Below are positions 48,665-57,917 of a stretch of 64,000 nucleotides of DNA, piece after piece. The first letter of the stretch is position 1. Each line of letters begins with the position of its first letter. This DNA is from Bacillota bacterium (GTDB taxonomy: Bacteria; Bacillota; Clostridia; Oscillospirales; Ruminococcaceae): the NCBI GenBank assembly GCA_023396225.1, contig JAEWWT010000006.1:1-64000 (forward strand), in the 5' to 3' direction. A model generated the notes under the pieces. It saw nothing but the letters and a program-made list of their open reading frames with translations, searched no databases and had not been told where the DNA came from. A program made the translations under genes and the position numbers.

Positions 48665-50729
48665 CTGCTTTCTGCTCCTCCGTAAGCTCAATATCAAGGT
48701 CGCCCAAAACTACAATGTCATACTTTCCGAGAGCACTCGGAATAATTGAAAATGTGTTTGAAATTCCATCCTGTGCATGCTTGAACGGAAGCTTAGCAAC
48801 GGAAGCAAGTGATGCAACAGCACCGTTTGTATCTCTGCCGTGCATTGGGTTTGCTCCCGGAGCAAGAGGAACGCCCTGCTTTCTTCCGTCAGGTGTGTTG
48901 CCTGTTTTCTTTCCGTAAACAACATTTGAAGTAATTGTGAGGATAGACATTGTAGGAACACTGTCACGGTAAGTGTGGTGTTTGTTAATCTTATCCATAA
49001 ATGTCTTTACAATTTCAACTGCAATATCATCAACACGGTCATCGTTGTTTCCGTACTTAGGGAAATCTCCCTCAATTTCATAGTCAGTCACAATACCGTT
49101 ATCATCTCTTATGCACTTTACCTTTGCATACTTAATTGCGCTGAGTGAGTCAGCAACAACGGAAAGTCCTGCAATACCTGTCGCAAAATATCTCTTTACT
49201 TCTCTGTCATGAAGAGCCATCTGAAGCTTTTCATAGCTGTATTTATCATGCATATAGTGAATTACGTTAAGTGTGTTTACATAAAGACCAGCGAGCCATT
49301 CCATCATCTGATCGTACTTTTCCATAACGTCATCATAATCGAGGTATTCGCCTGTTACAGGGCGGTACTTAGGCGCAACCTGAATCTTGAGCCTTTCGTC
49401 TACTCCACCGTTTATTGCATAGAGAAGACATTTTGCAAGGTTTGCTCTTGCTCCGAAGAACTGCATTTCCTTGCCTATTCTCATTGATGATACACAGCAG
49501 GCGATTGCATAATCGTCACCGTGAGTAACACGCATAAGATCATCGTTTTCATACTGGATTGAAGATGACTTTATTGACATCTTAGCACAGTATTCCTTGA
49601 ATCTTCTTGGAAGATTCACTGACCAGAGAACTGTAAGATTTGGCTCTGGAGCAGTTCCGAGATTATCAAGTGTGTGAAGATATCTGTAAGAGCTCTTTGT
49701 TACAAGATGCTTACCATCAACAGTTGTCCCGCCGATTGATTCAGTAACCCATGTCGGGTCGCCTGAGAACAGTTCATTATATTCAGGTGTTCTTGCAAAC
49801 TTGACAAGACGAAGCTTCATAATGAAGTGGTCAATATATTCCTGTGCCTGCTTTTCATCGATTAAACCATTTTGTAGGTCACGCTGAATATAGATATCAA
49901 GGAATGTTGAAGTACGTCCAAGGCTCATTGCCGCACCGTTCTGCTCCTTGACAGCAGCAAGATATCCGAAGTATAACCACTGGATTGCTTCCTTTGCATT
50001 AGCAGCAGGCTTTGTAATATCGAAGCCGTATATTCTGCCAAGCTCTGCAAGCTCACCAAGCGCACGTATCTGCTCTGCAAGTTCTTCACGGAGGCGTATA
50101 TTATCTGAAGTCATTCTAACAAGTGCGGTGTCAAGCTGGTGCTTCTTGTCTTCAACAAGCTTGTCAACACCATAAAGAGCAACTCTTCTGTAGTCACCAA
50201 TGATTCGTCCTCTGCCATAAGCATCAGGAAGTCCTGTGATAATAGCAGACTTTCTAGCAAGTCGCATTTCAGGTGTATAAGCATCGAAAACTCCTTGATT
50301 GTGGGTTTTTCTATATTTCGTAAAAATTTCAACTACTTCAGGATCAACCTCATAACCGTTCTCAAGGCAGGCATGCTGGGCCATTCTGATCCCACCGAAA
50401 GGCTGTAAGGAACGCTTGAAAGGCTTATCTGTCTGAAAACCTACAATCTGCTCAATATCCTTATCAAGGTACCCCGGGCCATGTGAAGTAATTGTTGAAA
50501 TAATTTTTGTATCCATATCAAGAACTCCGCCGGCATCTCGTTCCTTTTTGCTGAGTTCCATAACCTGTGCCCAGAGTTTTGTAGTAGCTTCTGTCGGGCC
50601 TTCAAGGAAAGAATCGTCTCCATCGTAAGGAAGGTAATTACGAAGTATGAAGTCACGTACATTTATAGAACCACTGCTCCATTTTCCTTCTACAAAACCT
50701 TTCCACTCTGCCGGAAGATTTCCACTCAT
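48648..50729 (-). CDS. pflB: Pyruvate formate-lyase large part, lacking the glycyl-radical domain
   Basis: Converts pyruvate and CoA to acetyl-CoA and formate. The catalytic pair is visible in AIACCVSSM (Cys 411-412) and the conserved TSNVVYGKKTGNTPDGR, GANPMHGRD and ASVAKLPF segments follow. The chain ends at 693 residues after GISNTFSIIPSALGK..DLDIELTEEQKADAKAY, where normal PFL runs on for about 70-80 residues including RVSGYAV. That missing part is the gene at 48178. I start at MSGNLPAEW (50729), with AAGGGG about 12 nt upstream. A promoter and a 250-nt leader precede it. Confidence 0.93.
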   Translation of the reverse strand: MSGNLPAEWKGFVEGKWSSGSINVRDFILRNYLPYDGDDSFLEGPTEATTKLWAQVMELSKKERDAGGVLDMDTKIISTITSHGPGYLDKDIEQIVGFQTDKPFKRSLQPFGGIRMAQHACLENGYEVDPEVVEIFTKYRKTHNQGVFDAYTPEMRLARKSAIITGLPDAYGRGRIIGDYRRVALYGVDKLVEDKKHQLDTALVRMTSDNIRLREELAEQIRALGELAELGRIYGFDITKPAANAKEAIQWLYFGYLAAVKEQNGAAMSLGRTSTFLDIYIQRDLQNGLIDEKQAQEYIDHFIMKLRLVKFARTPEYNELFSGDPTWVTESIGGTTVDGKHLVTKSSYRYLHTLDNLGTAPEPNLTVLWSVNLPRRFKEYCAKMSIKSSSIQYENDDLMRVTHGDDYAIACCVSSMRIGKEMQFFGARANLAKCLLYAINGGVDERLKIQVAPKYRPVTGEYLDYDDVMEKYDQMMEWLAGLYVNTLNVIHYMHDKYSYEKLQMALHDREVKRYFATGIAGLSVVADSLSAIKYAKVKCIRDDNGIVTDYEIEGDFPKYGNNDDRVDDIAVEIVKTFMDKINKHHTYRDSVPTMSILTITSNVVYGKKTGNTPDGRKQGVPLAPGANPMHGRDTNGAVASLASVAKLPFKHAQDGISNTFSIIPSALGKYDIVVLGDLDIELTEEQKADAKAY

Positions 50730-50982
50730 AATTATTATTCCCCTTTTCTTTTTCAAAAGTTCTGATTGGTATACGCATGGTTATATCCTAAGGAAGAAAT
50801 ACTAACCATATGCTATCGTCATGCCCTTTTCTTCTGCGTTTCTGCAGCACTACAGTGCAGGACAAGTTTAAGAATCCATGTGAAATTAATACCCACCTGA
50901 ACAAGATCATTACTGCAAATACACTGTATATTGTTATCAACAAACAAAATGTATAATATATATTGTATTTTACCTTATACTT
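50730..50982 (-). other. Long 5' leader of the pfl operon
   Basis: About 250 nt between promoter and pflB with no ORF of note. It contains the inverted repeat TTGTTATCAACAA at 50931-50943, which is shorter than a standard Rex box, and a hairpin CTGCACTGTAGTGCTGCAG-like near 50850-50875. A redox-responsive control element is possible but unproven. Confidence 0.4.
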
Positions 50983-51012
50983 ATTTTATCACGATACATT
51001 AATTCTTGTCAA
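50983..51012 (-). promoter_or_regulatory. Promoter of the pfl operon
   Basis: Minus-strand consensus -35 TTGACA (51007-51012), 18-nt spacer, -10 TAAAAT (50983-50988). Confidence 0.75.
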
Positions 51013-51057
51013 TGACTAAAGAATAATAATTATTATTTTCATTATATACAACTATAT

Positions 51058-52440
51058 TTACACATAAACATATAAAATAATTGTATTAAAAATAGAATGT
51101 GTCATTCCATTTATGTAGTACAGTTCTTCAATATAGGAATAACACTTTATCTCACCCCTGAAACTTATGATTTCATCAGCCATTTCATCGCTTATTATAC
51201 CAAGTGATTTCAGATCCTCCGCCGTACATGTGTTAAGATTAAGCTTGCCATCATTTTCATTTGTAGTTTCGGAAGTAGTGTCAGCTGTCGTGACTGCCGA
51301 AACAGTTGTCTGTGCAGGAAGCCCTGATGCATCGACGATAAAATAGCCTTTTATTGCATTGAATTTTGACTGTCCTATTCCATTTACTTTGAGAAGATCA
51401 TCAACCTTGTAAAACCCATTCTGCGTACCATATGCAATTATTCTTATAGCAAGCGTCTGACCTATGCCGTCTAGCCACATAAGATCCTCAATAGATGCAT
51501 TGTTAAGTTCAATCGGAAGCTTTGGAACATATTTCGTTGTAGCAGTAGTCGTTGCGGAAGTTGTTACAGATGTCTGCTCCTTATACGGCAATTTTGATGC
51601 ATCTGCAAAAACATAAGTCTTTATCTGCTCATAAGCAGATTTTCCGATTCCTTCAACCTCCATCAAATCTTCAACCGAATAAAACCCATAAGCCTGAGCA
51701 TAAAGAACAATTCTTGCGGCGGTTTTCTCACCTATGCCTTTTATTGTCATAAGCTGTTCTGCTGTGGCGCTGTTGAGGTCAAGAGGATATCTTATCTTAA
51801 TATTGTCGTTCTCTTTTTCCTGCTCACCGTCACCCTCGTCAGAAAACTCATCATCTTCCCAGCAAGCAATTATTTCAGCCTCCTCAGGCTCGTCCCATAA
51901 AGTTTCAACCGTTTCTGTCTGTTCTTCTTCCATTTCAGGCGGCAATGTTTCTATAGATTTTCTCTCATTTTGATCTTCATTTTTCTGTATATCTTCGGAA
52001 TCTATATACGCATAAAGCCTTATTTTTTCAAGCTTGGAGTCACCGATTCCTTTAACATTCAGCAAGTCGCCCATAGATGAAAAATCGCCATATTCATCCC
52101 TGTAATTCACTATATTTTCTGCTACAACAGGGCCAATTCCGTCAATAAGCTGTAATTCTTCACAGGTAGCTTTATTAATATCTATCTTTATATTTCCCGC
52201 AAAATGCGCCGCTGACTCTCCATAAACTTTTTCTGTAGCATTATTAACGTCATCCAGATTTTCAACTTTCCAGGATACATTTTCTACAGTTAAAGCTTCA
52301 TTATAACCAATCGTTGCAACAGCCGGAACATATTCCTCTCCCTCATTCTGAATCAAGCCTGACAATGCAAGAAATACTCCTGACAAGAGAACTGCACATA
52401 CGCCAAAACCTATAATAGTTGCCTTTTGTCCCTTTCTCAT
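51058..52440 (-). CDS. Membrane-anchored protein with four ComEA-type helix-hairpin-helix domains
   Basis: Protein of 460 residues. A single N-terminal membrane helix (about 9-30) is followed by four ComEA-like HhH domains at about 83-145, 215-277, 307-367 and 398-458. The first three have IDGIGPVVAENI / VKGIGDSKLEKI-type double hairpins; the fourth is degenerate (SLGIISDEMADEI). An acidic linker (150-212) separates one and two, and Thr/Ser-rich linkers separate the rest. Canonical ComEA has one such domain and binds incoming DNA during transformation. A DNA- or sugar-phosphate-binding surface protein is likely; a competence role is not supported by neighbours. Confidence 0.85.
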   Translation of the reverse strand: MRKGQKATIIGFGVCAVLLSGVFLALSGLIQNEGEEYVPAVATIGYNEALTVENVSWKVENLDDVNNATEKVYGESAAHFAGNIKIDINKATCEELQLIDGIGPVVAENIVNYRDEYGDFSSMGDLLNVKGIGDSKLEKIRLYAYIDSEDIQKNEDQNERKSIETLPPEMEEEQTETVETLWDEPEEAEIIACWEDDEFSDEGDGEQEKENDNIKIRYPLDLNSATAEQLMTIKGIGEKTAARIVLYAQAYGFYSVEDLMEVEGIGKSAYEQIKTYVFADASKLPYKEQTSVTTSATTTATTKYVPKLPIELNNASIEDLMWLDGIGQTLAIRIIAYGTQNGFYKVDDLLKVNGIGQSKFNAIKGYFIVDASGLPAQTTVSAVTTADTTSETTNENDGKLNLNTCTAEDLKSLGIISDEMADEIISFRGEIKCYSYIEELYYINGMTHSIFNTIILYVYV

Positions 52441-52765
52441 AACTGTCCCGCTTTCTGTAATATTATGTCTAATTACGTCTTTTTTTAAATCATATCAAAT
52501 ATTATTTTCGATGTCAATAAATCTGCATTATTACTATAATTATTGCAATATTCAGAATTTTTTTGTTATATTTGTTGAATATATTGTTATCAGTCATTAT
52601 TTCCCATCTATGTCATATTCAATATGAAGTAATACAAAAAGCTATTTATAAAGATTTATGTGCATAATAAACATAACACATATAATTTCTGACGGCTCCT
52701 ACGATTTTGTATTTTGCATAAATGAGATTTATAATATAGAAAAGCATAAAGGAATGGGGATTAAT
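52441..52765. other. Divergent AT-rich intergenic region
   Basis: 325 bp between the HhH gene and the ECF S-component gene, strongly A+T-rich. I see no convincing riboswitch, hairpin or small gene. Candidate promoters are too many and weak to choose. Confidence 0.4.
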
Positions 52766-53569
52766 ATGAACATGACCAAATCAAGAAAGAATATTTATCA
52801 GCTTGTAATTGTCGGACTTATGGCGGCACTTGTCTTTGCAGGCAATTACCTTCAGATAAAGATTCCGAACGGCGTACTTATTACAAGAATACACTTTGGC
52901 AACTCAATGTGTCTGCTTGCAGGACTTCTTTTCGGCAGTATGAAAGGCGGGCTTGCGTCAGGATTCGGTGCGGCGCTTTTTGATCTTTTTGATCCTGTAT
53001 ATATAGTTTCATCACCATATACTTTTATTTCAAAATTTGCAATGGGTTTTACAGCAGGAAAAATCAGAACATCATCAAAGTCCGAAAAAGAAATGCCTGC
53101 TGTTCTCGGCGGAGCGATTGTCGGCCAACTGGTATATATAGTCCTTTACCTTATAAAATCATATTTCACAATAATTATTATCGGCGGGACAACAGAGGCA
53201 GCATGGACAGCTGTCGGAACCAATGCCATAACATCGAGCGTCAATGCATTCATTGCGGTTGCAGTTTCAGTCCCATTATATTTTGCCCTGAGAAAAGCTC
53301 TTTCACGAACAGAAATATTTTCATTTATCAAAAATGCTGATATAAAAGAGGAAAAATTCGAAAGAACATCACCTGCAATTTATGCCCTTACAGCCTTTGC
53401 AATTGTAGTTACAATTATTTTCTCAATTAACCTTTCAGCAAGCAAAAAGCTTGAAGCTGCGCAGGCAGAAAAAGAAGCTGCATATCAGCAGCAGATTGAT
53501 GACCTCAATACACAGGTTGAAGCTAATACAAAAGCGATTGAAGAGCTTGAAGCAAAGCTTGCAGGGTAA
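52766..53569 (+). CDS. ECF transporter S-component with C-terminal coiled coil
   Basis: Membrane protein of about 267 residues. Six hydrophobic segments fill the first 190 residues, with the S-component pattern ALVFAGNYLQIKIPN and LITRIHFGNSMCLLAGLLFGSMKGGLASG. After a seventh segment (about 205-225) a Lys/Glu/Ala-rich coiled coil (about 230-265) ends the protein, which is unusual for an S-component. The substrate cannot be told; no vitamin gene is adjacent. Of several in-frame ATGs I prefer 52766, with GGGGA 6 nt and AAAGGA 12 nt upstream. Confidence 0.75.
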   Translation: MNMTKSRKNIYQLVIVGLMAALVFAGNYLQIKIPNGVLITRIHFGNSMCLLAGLLFGSMKGGLASGFGAALFDLFDPVYIVSSPYTFISKFAMGFTAGKIRTSSKSEKEMPAVLGGAIVGQLVYIVLYLIKSYFTIIIIGGTTEAAWTAVGTNAITSSVNAFIAVAVSVPLYFALRKALSRTEIFSFIKNADIKEEKFERTSPAIYALTAFAIVVTIIFSINLSASKKLEAAQAEKEAAYQQQIDDLNTQVEANTKAIEELEAKLAG

Positions 53570-53576
53570 AGCGTAC

Positions 53577-53612
53577 AAAAAAGGAGAGCAAATGCATTGC
53601 TCTCCTCTTTTT
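53577..53612. terminator. Bidirectional terminator between ECF S-component and lipoprotein genes
   Basis: 10-bp stem AGGAGAGCAA / TTGCTCTCCT flanked by A6 on the left and T5 on the right, between convergent genes. Confidence 0.9.
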
Positions 53613-53627
53613 GTAGCTAAACTTGCT

Positions 53628-55079
53628 TTACTTGATTTCACTTCCGCCCCATTCAACTACTGTAAATCCATTCCGCTCAAATGTTTCAAGCTTTTGCTCG
53701 GGAATATCAACAGGCTGTTCCATTGCCTTAAATGTCATGAATACACGAAATAAGCTGTCTGGCTGAGGATTGATTTTTAACTCTGCTGCTTTTGTATATT
53801 CATCTGTCTGGAATGTTATCAGATTATAAGGATTGTTTTGCATGAGCGGCAACCAGTACACAATAAAATCATTATATTCCTTTGAAGTAAGTCCCATATA
53901 AGCAAGTTTTTCACGAAGAAAATCTTTTGTATCAGAGCCTTTTACAACAAACCCTTCAGAACAATCCCAGTTGGTGTTGAGGTTTCCCTCCCAGAAAAGA
54001 TAGCTGTATTCATTTCCGTCGTTTAAATCGTAAAGTGTTCCGTCAGTTTTGGCAAGAACATTCCACCCATTATCATATTTAGGGTATGTGCAGGTTAATT
54101 GTCCGTCAATCTTGAGTTCAACAGTAACATTTTTATTTTCCTCCGGATAAAGATAAATCACAGGCTTGAATGCATTTACCTCTCCATATCTAATATTACT
54201 TTTCAGATATTCACAATCCTCATTAAGATATGCATTGACAAGTTTTTTTATATCAGAAGCAATGTCGGTATCTGAGTTCCATACTTCATTCGGACATAAA
54301 TAATAATCATTATTGCTTAGATGCTGACCCTCCCAGTTAGCTTTATCAGTATACCATGAATAATAAGTTAAAGCTGGTGCTCCATCAAGCTTACTATAAT
54401 TCTCTATATAGTCACTGCCATAGAGTTCCCCGTCAACATACATTTCCCCTGAATATATATCTGTTGTTTTATCATATTTTTCAGTATTATTAAATGCTGT
54501 TTTTACAAAAACAAAGCCCGTATCTGTCAGCGAATAAATACTATATTTTGTTTCACTTTCCCAACTTTCGTCATCATATTTAATGTATTTATAATCACTT
54601 ACCCAACAGCATATTTCTCCATTTTCTACAAACATTGTAAGGTCATCTTTAAAAATATCGGATGAATACATATATGTAAGCTTTTCTGTTCCGAAACTAT
54701 AAAAATCAGTTGAAGTCTTCTCATCTGTTCCTTTATTGTATACTACAAATTCAGGCTGGTTATCGCCGTTAACGTCTATAATAGTAGCACCCTTAGTTAT
54801 TTCTTTTCGCCAAGATGTGTCTTTCATGATAATGTCATAAAGCTTAACTGCCTCAGGATTTTCAGTAACTGTTGTAGCTTCTGTTGTTGTTTCATCTGGT
54901 ATCGTTGTTTCTTCCGTCGTTGTTTCATGGGCAGTTGTAATCTCCGCTGTTGTTTGCTTCTCAGTAGTGCTTACCGTAGTCTGTTCAGACGTCTCCGTAA
55001 TTATGTTATTTCCTGAATTGCCACAGCTGCACAATACTATTGTCAGGATAGTCGCCCCTATAATCATCTGTCTTTTCAT
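53628..55079 (-). CDS. Lipoprotein with Thr-rich linker and conserved KPVIYLYP domain
   Basis: Surface lipoprotein of 483 residues. A signal peptide with lipobox LCSC (Cys about 18) is followed by a Thr/Glu-rich spacer (about 25-70), a region with IIDVNGDNQPEFVVY that looks like a calcium-type repeat, and a C-terminal domain (about 300-483). That domain starts KPVIYLYPEENKNVTVELK and contains YPKYDNGWNVLAK and YSYLFWEG. I know this domain from clostridial uncharacterised proteins but not its function. I start at MKRQM (55079), with GAAGGG upstream. Convergent with the ECF gene. Confidence 0.72.
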   Translation of the reverse strand: MKRQMIIGATILTIVLCSCGNSGNNIITETSEQTTVSTTEKQTTAEITTAHETTTEETTIPDETTTEATTVTENPEAVKLYDIIMKDTSWRKEITKGATIIDVNGDNQPEFVVYNKGTDEKTSTDFYSFGTEKLTYMYSSDIFKDDLTMFVENGEICCWVSDYKYIKYDDESWESETKYSIYSLTDTGFVFVKTAFNNTEKYDKTTDIYSGEMYVDGELYGSDYIENYSKLDGAPALTYYSWYTDKANWEGQHLSNNDYYLCPNEVWNSDTDIASDIKKLVNAYLNEDCEYLKSNIRYGEVNAFKPVIYLYPEENKNVTVELKIDGQLTCTYPKYDNGWNVLAKTDGTLYDLNDGNEYSYLFWEGNLNTNWDCSEGFVVKGSDTKDFLREKLAYMGLTSKEYNDFIVYWLPLMQNNPYNLITFQTDEYTKAAELKINPQPDSLFRVFMTFKAMEQPVDIPEQKLETFERNGFTVVEWGGSEIK

Positions 55080-55186
55080 ATAAATGTTTCCCTTCATTTT
55101 CCGTATATGATTATTATACCGTATATTACGAAATTTTCAATTACAGCATGATTACATATTATTACAATCTATAGATATAATAGCGC

Positions 55187-55216
55187 AAAAAAGCGGTATG
55201 GCAAAAGCCATACCGC
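55187..55216 (-). terminator. Terminator of gap
   Basis: Perfect 10-bp stem GCGGTATGGC / GCCATACCGC with AAAA loop and a T6 tail on the minus strand, 25 nt past the gap stop. Confidence 0.94.
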
Positions 55217-55241
55217 CTAAAAACACTATCTGAAAATCAGA

Positions 55242-56270
55242 TTACATTTCAGCAAAGTACTTGATTGTTCTTACCATCTGTGATGTGTAAGAATTTTCAT
55301 TGTCGTACCATGAAACTACCTGTACTTCAAAGAGATCGTCTGTGATCTTAGAAACCATTGTCTGTGTAGCATCAAAAAGTGAACCGTACTTCATGCCAAT
55401 AACGTCAGAAGAAACGATTGGATCTTCATTGTAACCGAATGAAGCAGAAGCAGCAGCCTTCATAGCAGCGTTGATTCCGTCCTTAGTTACATCCTTGCCC
55501 TTAACAACAGCTGTAAGAATTGTTGTTGAACCTGTTGGAACAGGAACTCTCTGTGCAGAGCCAATGAGCTTGCCATTAAGTTCAGGGATTACAAGGCCAA
55601 TAGCCTTTGCAGCACCTGTTGAGTTAGGAACGATATTAGCAGCGCCAGCTCTAGCTCTTCTGAGGTCGCCATTTCTGTGAGGACCATCGAGGATCATCTG
55701 GTCGCCTGTATAAGCGTGAATTGTGCTCATGATACCGCTCTGGATTTCTGCATACTTGTTAAGAGTATCAGCCATAGGAGCGAGACAGTTTGTTGTACAT
55801 GAAGCAGCAGAAATGATTGTATCATCCTTAGTAAGTGTCTTTTCATTTACGCTGAATACGACTGTCTTAAGATCGTTACCAGCTGGAGCTGAAATAACAA
55901 CCTTCTTAGCACCTGCATCAATATGAGCCTGTGACTTATCCTTTGAGCAGTAGAAGCCTGTGCATTCGAGAACAACGTCTACACCGAGCTGACCCCATGG
56001 AAGATCCTTAGCATCTCTCATAGCGTAAATTGTGATCTTCTTGCCGTCAACTGTGATTGAATCTTCGCCAGCTTCAACTGTGTGAAGGCCTTCTCCAATT
56101 CTTCCGCAGTAACCGCCCTGAGCTGTATCATACTTGAGAAGGTGAGCAAGCATCTTAGGATCTGTAAGATCGTTGATAGCTACTACCTCGTATCCATCAG
56201 CACCAAACATCTGTCTGAATGCGAGACGTCCGATACGTCCGAAACCATTAATTGCAACTTTAACTGCCAT
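55242..56270 (-). CDS. gap: Glyceraldehyde-3-phosphate dehydrogenase, type I
   Basis: Glycolytic enzyme making 1,3-bisphosphoglycerate and NADH. The NAD site VAINGFGRIGRLAFRQM, the catalytic Cys motif SAASCTTNCLAP, the HAYTGDQ stretch and RAGAANIVPNSTGAAKAIG are all intact, and the end WYDNENSYTSQMV is typical. Length of 342 residues is usual. AGGAGG precedes the ATG. It is monocistronic here, with no pgk or tpi next to it. Confidence 0.97.
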   Translation of the reverse strand: MAVKVAINGFGRIGRLAFRQMFGADGYEVVAINDLTDPKMLAHLLKYDTAQGGYCGRIGEGLHTVEAGEDSITVDGKKITIYAMRDAKDLPWGQLGVDVVLECTGFYCSKDKSQAHIDAGAKKVVISAPAGNDLKTVVFSVNEKTLTKDDTIISAASCTTNCLAPMADTLNKYAEIQSGIMSTIHAYTGDQMILDGPHRNGDLRRARAGAANIVPNSTGAAKAIGLVIPELNGKLIGSAQRVPVPTGSTTILTAVVKGKDVTKDGINAAMKAAASASFGYNEDPIVSSDVIGMKYGSLFDATQTMVSKITDDLFEVQVVSWYDNENSYTSQMVRTIKYFAEM

Positions 56271-56343
56271 AATAATTTTTCCTCCTAAAATGTAATTGTT
56301 TTACATAGTACATCAGCATTTGAGCTTCGCACTTTCACAATAT

Positions 56344-56372
56344 ATTTTACCCCATTTTTTCAATTTTGGCAA
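56344..56372 (-). promoter_or_regulatory. Promoter of gap
   Basis: Minus-strand -35 TTGCCA (56367-56372), 17-nt spacer, -10 TAAAAT (56344-56349), leaving a leader of about 70 nt. Confidence 0.65.
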
Positions 56373-56456
56373 TACCTTTTGATAAATTTTGATAAAAAAA
56401 TAACATACATAAGCATTTTTCTCTTATTATAACAAATTCATTTGGGATTATACATA

Positions 56457-56496
56457 AAAATCATTGCATAACGTTAAATTTATATGTTATGCAATG
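56457..56496 (-). terminator. Terminator of the DUF4349 gene
   Basis: 11-bp stem CATTGCATAAC / GTTATGCAATG (56462-56472, 56486-56496) with minus-strand TTTTT tail, about 95 nt past the stop. Confidence 0.78.
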
Positions 56497-56589
56497 ATAA
56501 TTAAATATTTATTTGATTAAACAGCTACATAAACCTTTACATCAGGACGTATTTTATAAACTTGATTATGCTATAGATTAAGCAATAGC

Positions 56590-57579
56590 TTATTTCTGCT
56601 CGTTATTATCAATATTATTTTCTGCATTTGCAGGGCAATCTATATTTTTCACTGAATTTTTCTTATTGCGTTTATGCTTTTTTGAAAAAACAATTATGAA
56701 AACAACAACTCCGGCAAGAATTACAAGTGGAAGAATGGAAATTAAAAAGATAATAATCCACTGAAAAACAGAAACAATTGCGTTTGATACTTTGGTAAAT
56801 CCATTATAAATTAAATTTCCCATATCTTTAAAGCTCAAGGCATTCCATTCAACATCTCTTTCTATTTCTATCGGGTCATTTTCCTGCTGAATATAAAGAG
56901 TTATAGTGGATTCTGAAACCTGTGTATTCCAATAATTGAGCTGTCCTTCATAGCTTTCAATTTCAGCAGTAATCTGATCTATTTTATCCTGAAGAATTAA
57001 AGCTTCCTCCATGTTTTCGGCCTTATCATAATAATCATAATATTTATCAAGATTTTTCTTCTTGTTTTCAAGACGAATCTGTGTATCAATATACTGTGTT
57101 GTAATATCATCACTTGATGTATTTGAATTAATTACATCCCCGCATTCATCTATGTACGCTAAAACATCATCAAGATCATTTGGATTTACTTTCAGTTCCG
57201 CATTTATAGTAACATAATCACCTGATGTAGACATATTTTTATTGTACTCATAACCGTTTTTATCTGATATGTATGCTATAATCTTATCATAACATTCATT
57301 GACATCTTTAGCAGTCATATCAACATTTGCATTTTTGATTATTTTTTTATTTACCGCTTTTCCCTCAGCAGTATTTGATGTTGGACTTGCTTCATAATCT
57401 GATCCCTTTTCAGCATATGAATCTGACCGATCAACAGCGGCTGCCGTTTCTGCATATTCTACAGCATTATCTTCATATGCAGCACCATAAGAATCATAGC
57501 TGGTTTTTGTGGAATCGCTTTTTGAGGCGCAGGACGCAAGCATAATCGACATAATTAATATAGGTAGTATTTTTTTCAT
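56590..57579 (-). CDS. DUF4349 lipoprotein
   Basis: Protein of 329 residues with a signal peptide and lipobox LASC (Cys about 17), a Tyr/Ala/Glu-rich linker, and a DUF4349 domain (about 78-235) marked by KIIKNANVDMTAKDV, a coiled coil (TQIRLENKKKNLDKYYDYY and ALILQDKIDQITAEIESYEGQL) and STITLYIQQ. A C-terminal membrane helix (about 272-298) is followed by a Lys-rich tail. The family is often linked to envelope sensing, but no role is proven. AAGGAG precedes the ATG. Confidence 0.85.
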   Translation of the reverse strand: MKKILPILIMSIMLASCASKSDSTKTSYDSYGAAYEDNAVEYAETAAAVDRSDSYAEKGSDYEASPTSNTAEGKAVNKKIIKNANVDMTAKDVNECYDKIIAYISDKNGYEYNKNMSTSGDYVTINAELKVNPNDLDDVLAYIDECGDVINSNTSSDDITTQYIDTQIRLENKKKNLDKYYDYYDKAENMEEALILQDKIDQITAEIESYEGQLNYWNTQVSESTITLYIQQENDPIEIERDVEWNALSFKDMGNLIYNGFTKVSNAIVSVFQWIIIFLISILPLVILAGVVVFIIVFSKKHKRNKKNSVKNIDCPANAENNIDNNEQK

Positions 57580-57917
57580 TTCATCAGCTCCTTGTACTAC
57601 ATTATACTTGATAATATTATAAATTCAAGAAATTTTTGTTAACAGCTTAATTACAGATTAATTACAGCCGTATATAGAACAAATACAGCAAGGAAAAGTT
57701 ATTACACATGTTAAGCGTCAATATGCACATAATATCATCACAATATTATTAAAAAATCATAACGTAAAATCAAAAATTTTTTATTAAACTATCGCAAAAC
57801 AAACACATTTATGCTATAATATCATGTATGTAGTTTACTGCGCTGATTATTATACTCATAGACTGCATAACGTCATAATATTAATCACAATAATTAATTT
57901 ATACAGGAGCTCTGGGT
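57580..57917. other. Divergent promoter region of DUF4349 and kinase-like genes
   Basis: A+T-rich, no gene. Rightward: -35 TCGCAA (57792-57797), 17-nt spacer and extended -10 TGCTATAAT (TATAAT 57815-57820). Leftward: TTGAAT, 16 nt, TATAAT close to the DUF4349 start. Confidence 0.55.

Noticed and set aside
48178..50729. Split PFL as a simple frameshift error
   Set aside because: Two separate starts with good ribosome sites, an intervening 69-codon ORF and a 37-nt untranslated gap cannot come from one base error; kept as a genuine split pending read-level check.
50931..50943. Rex operator upstream of pflB
   Set aside because: TTGTTATCAACAA is an inverted repeat but too short and with the wrong centre for the usual Rex box; noted only as a candidate in the leader entry.
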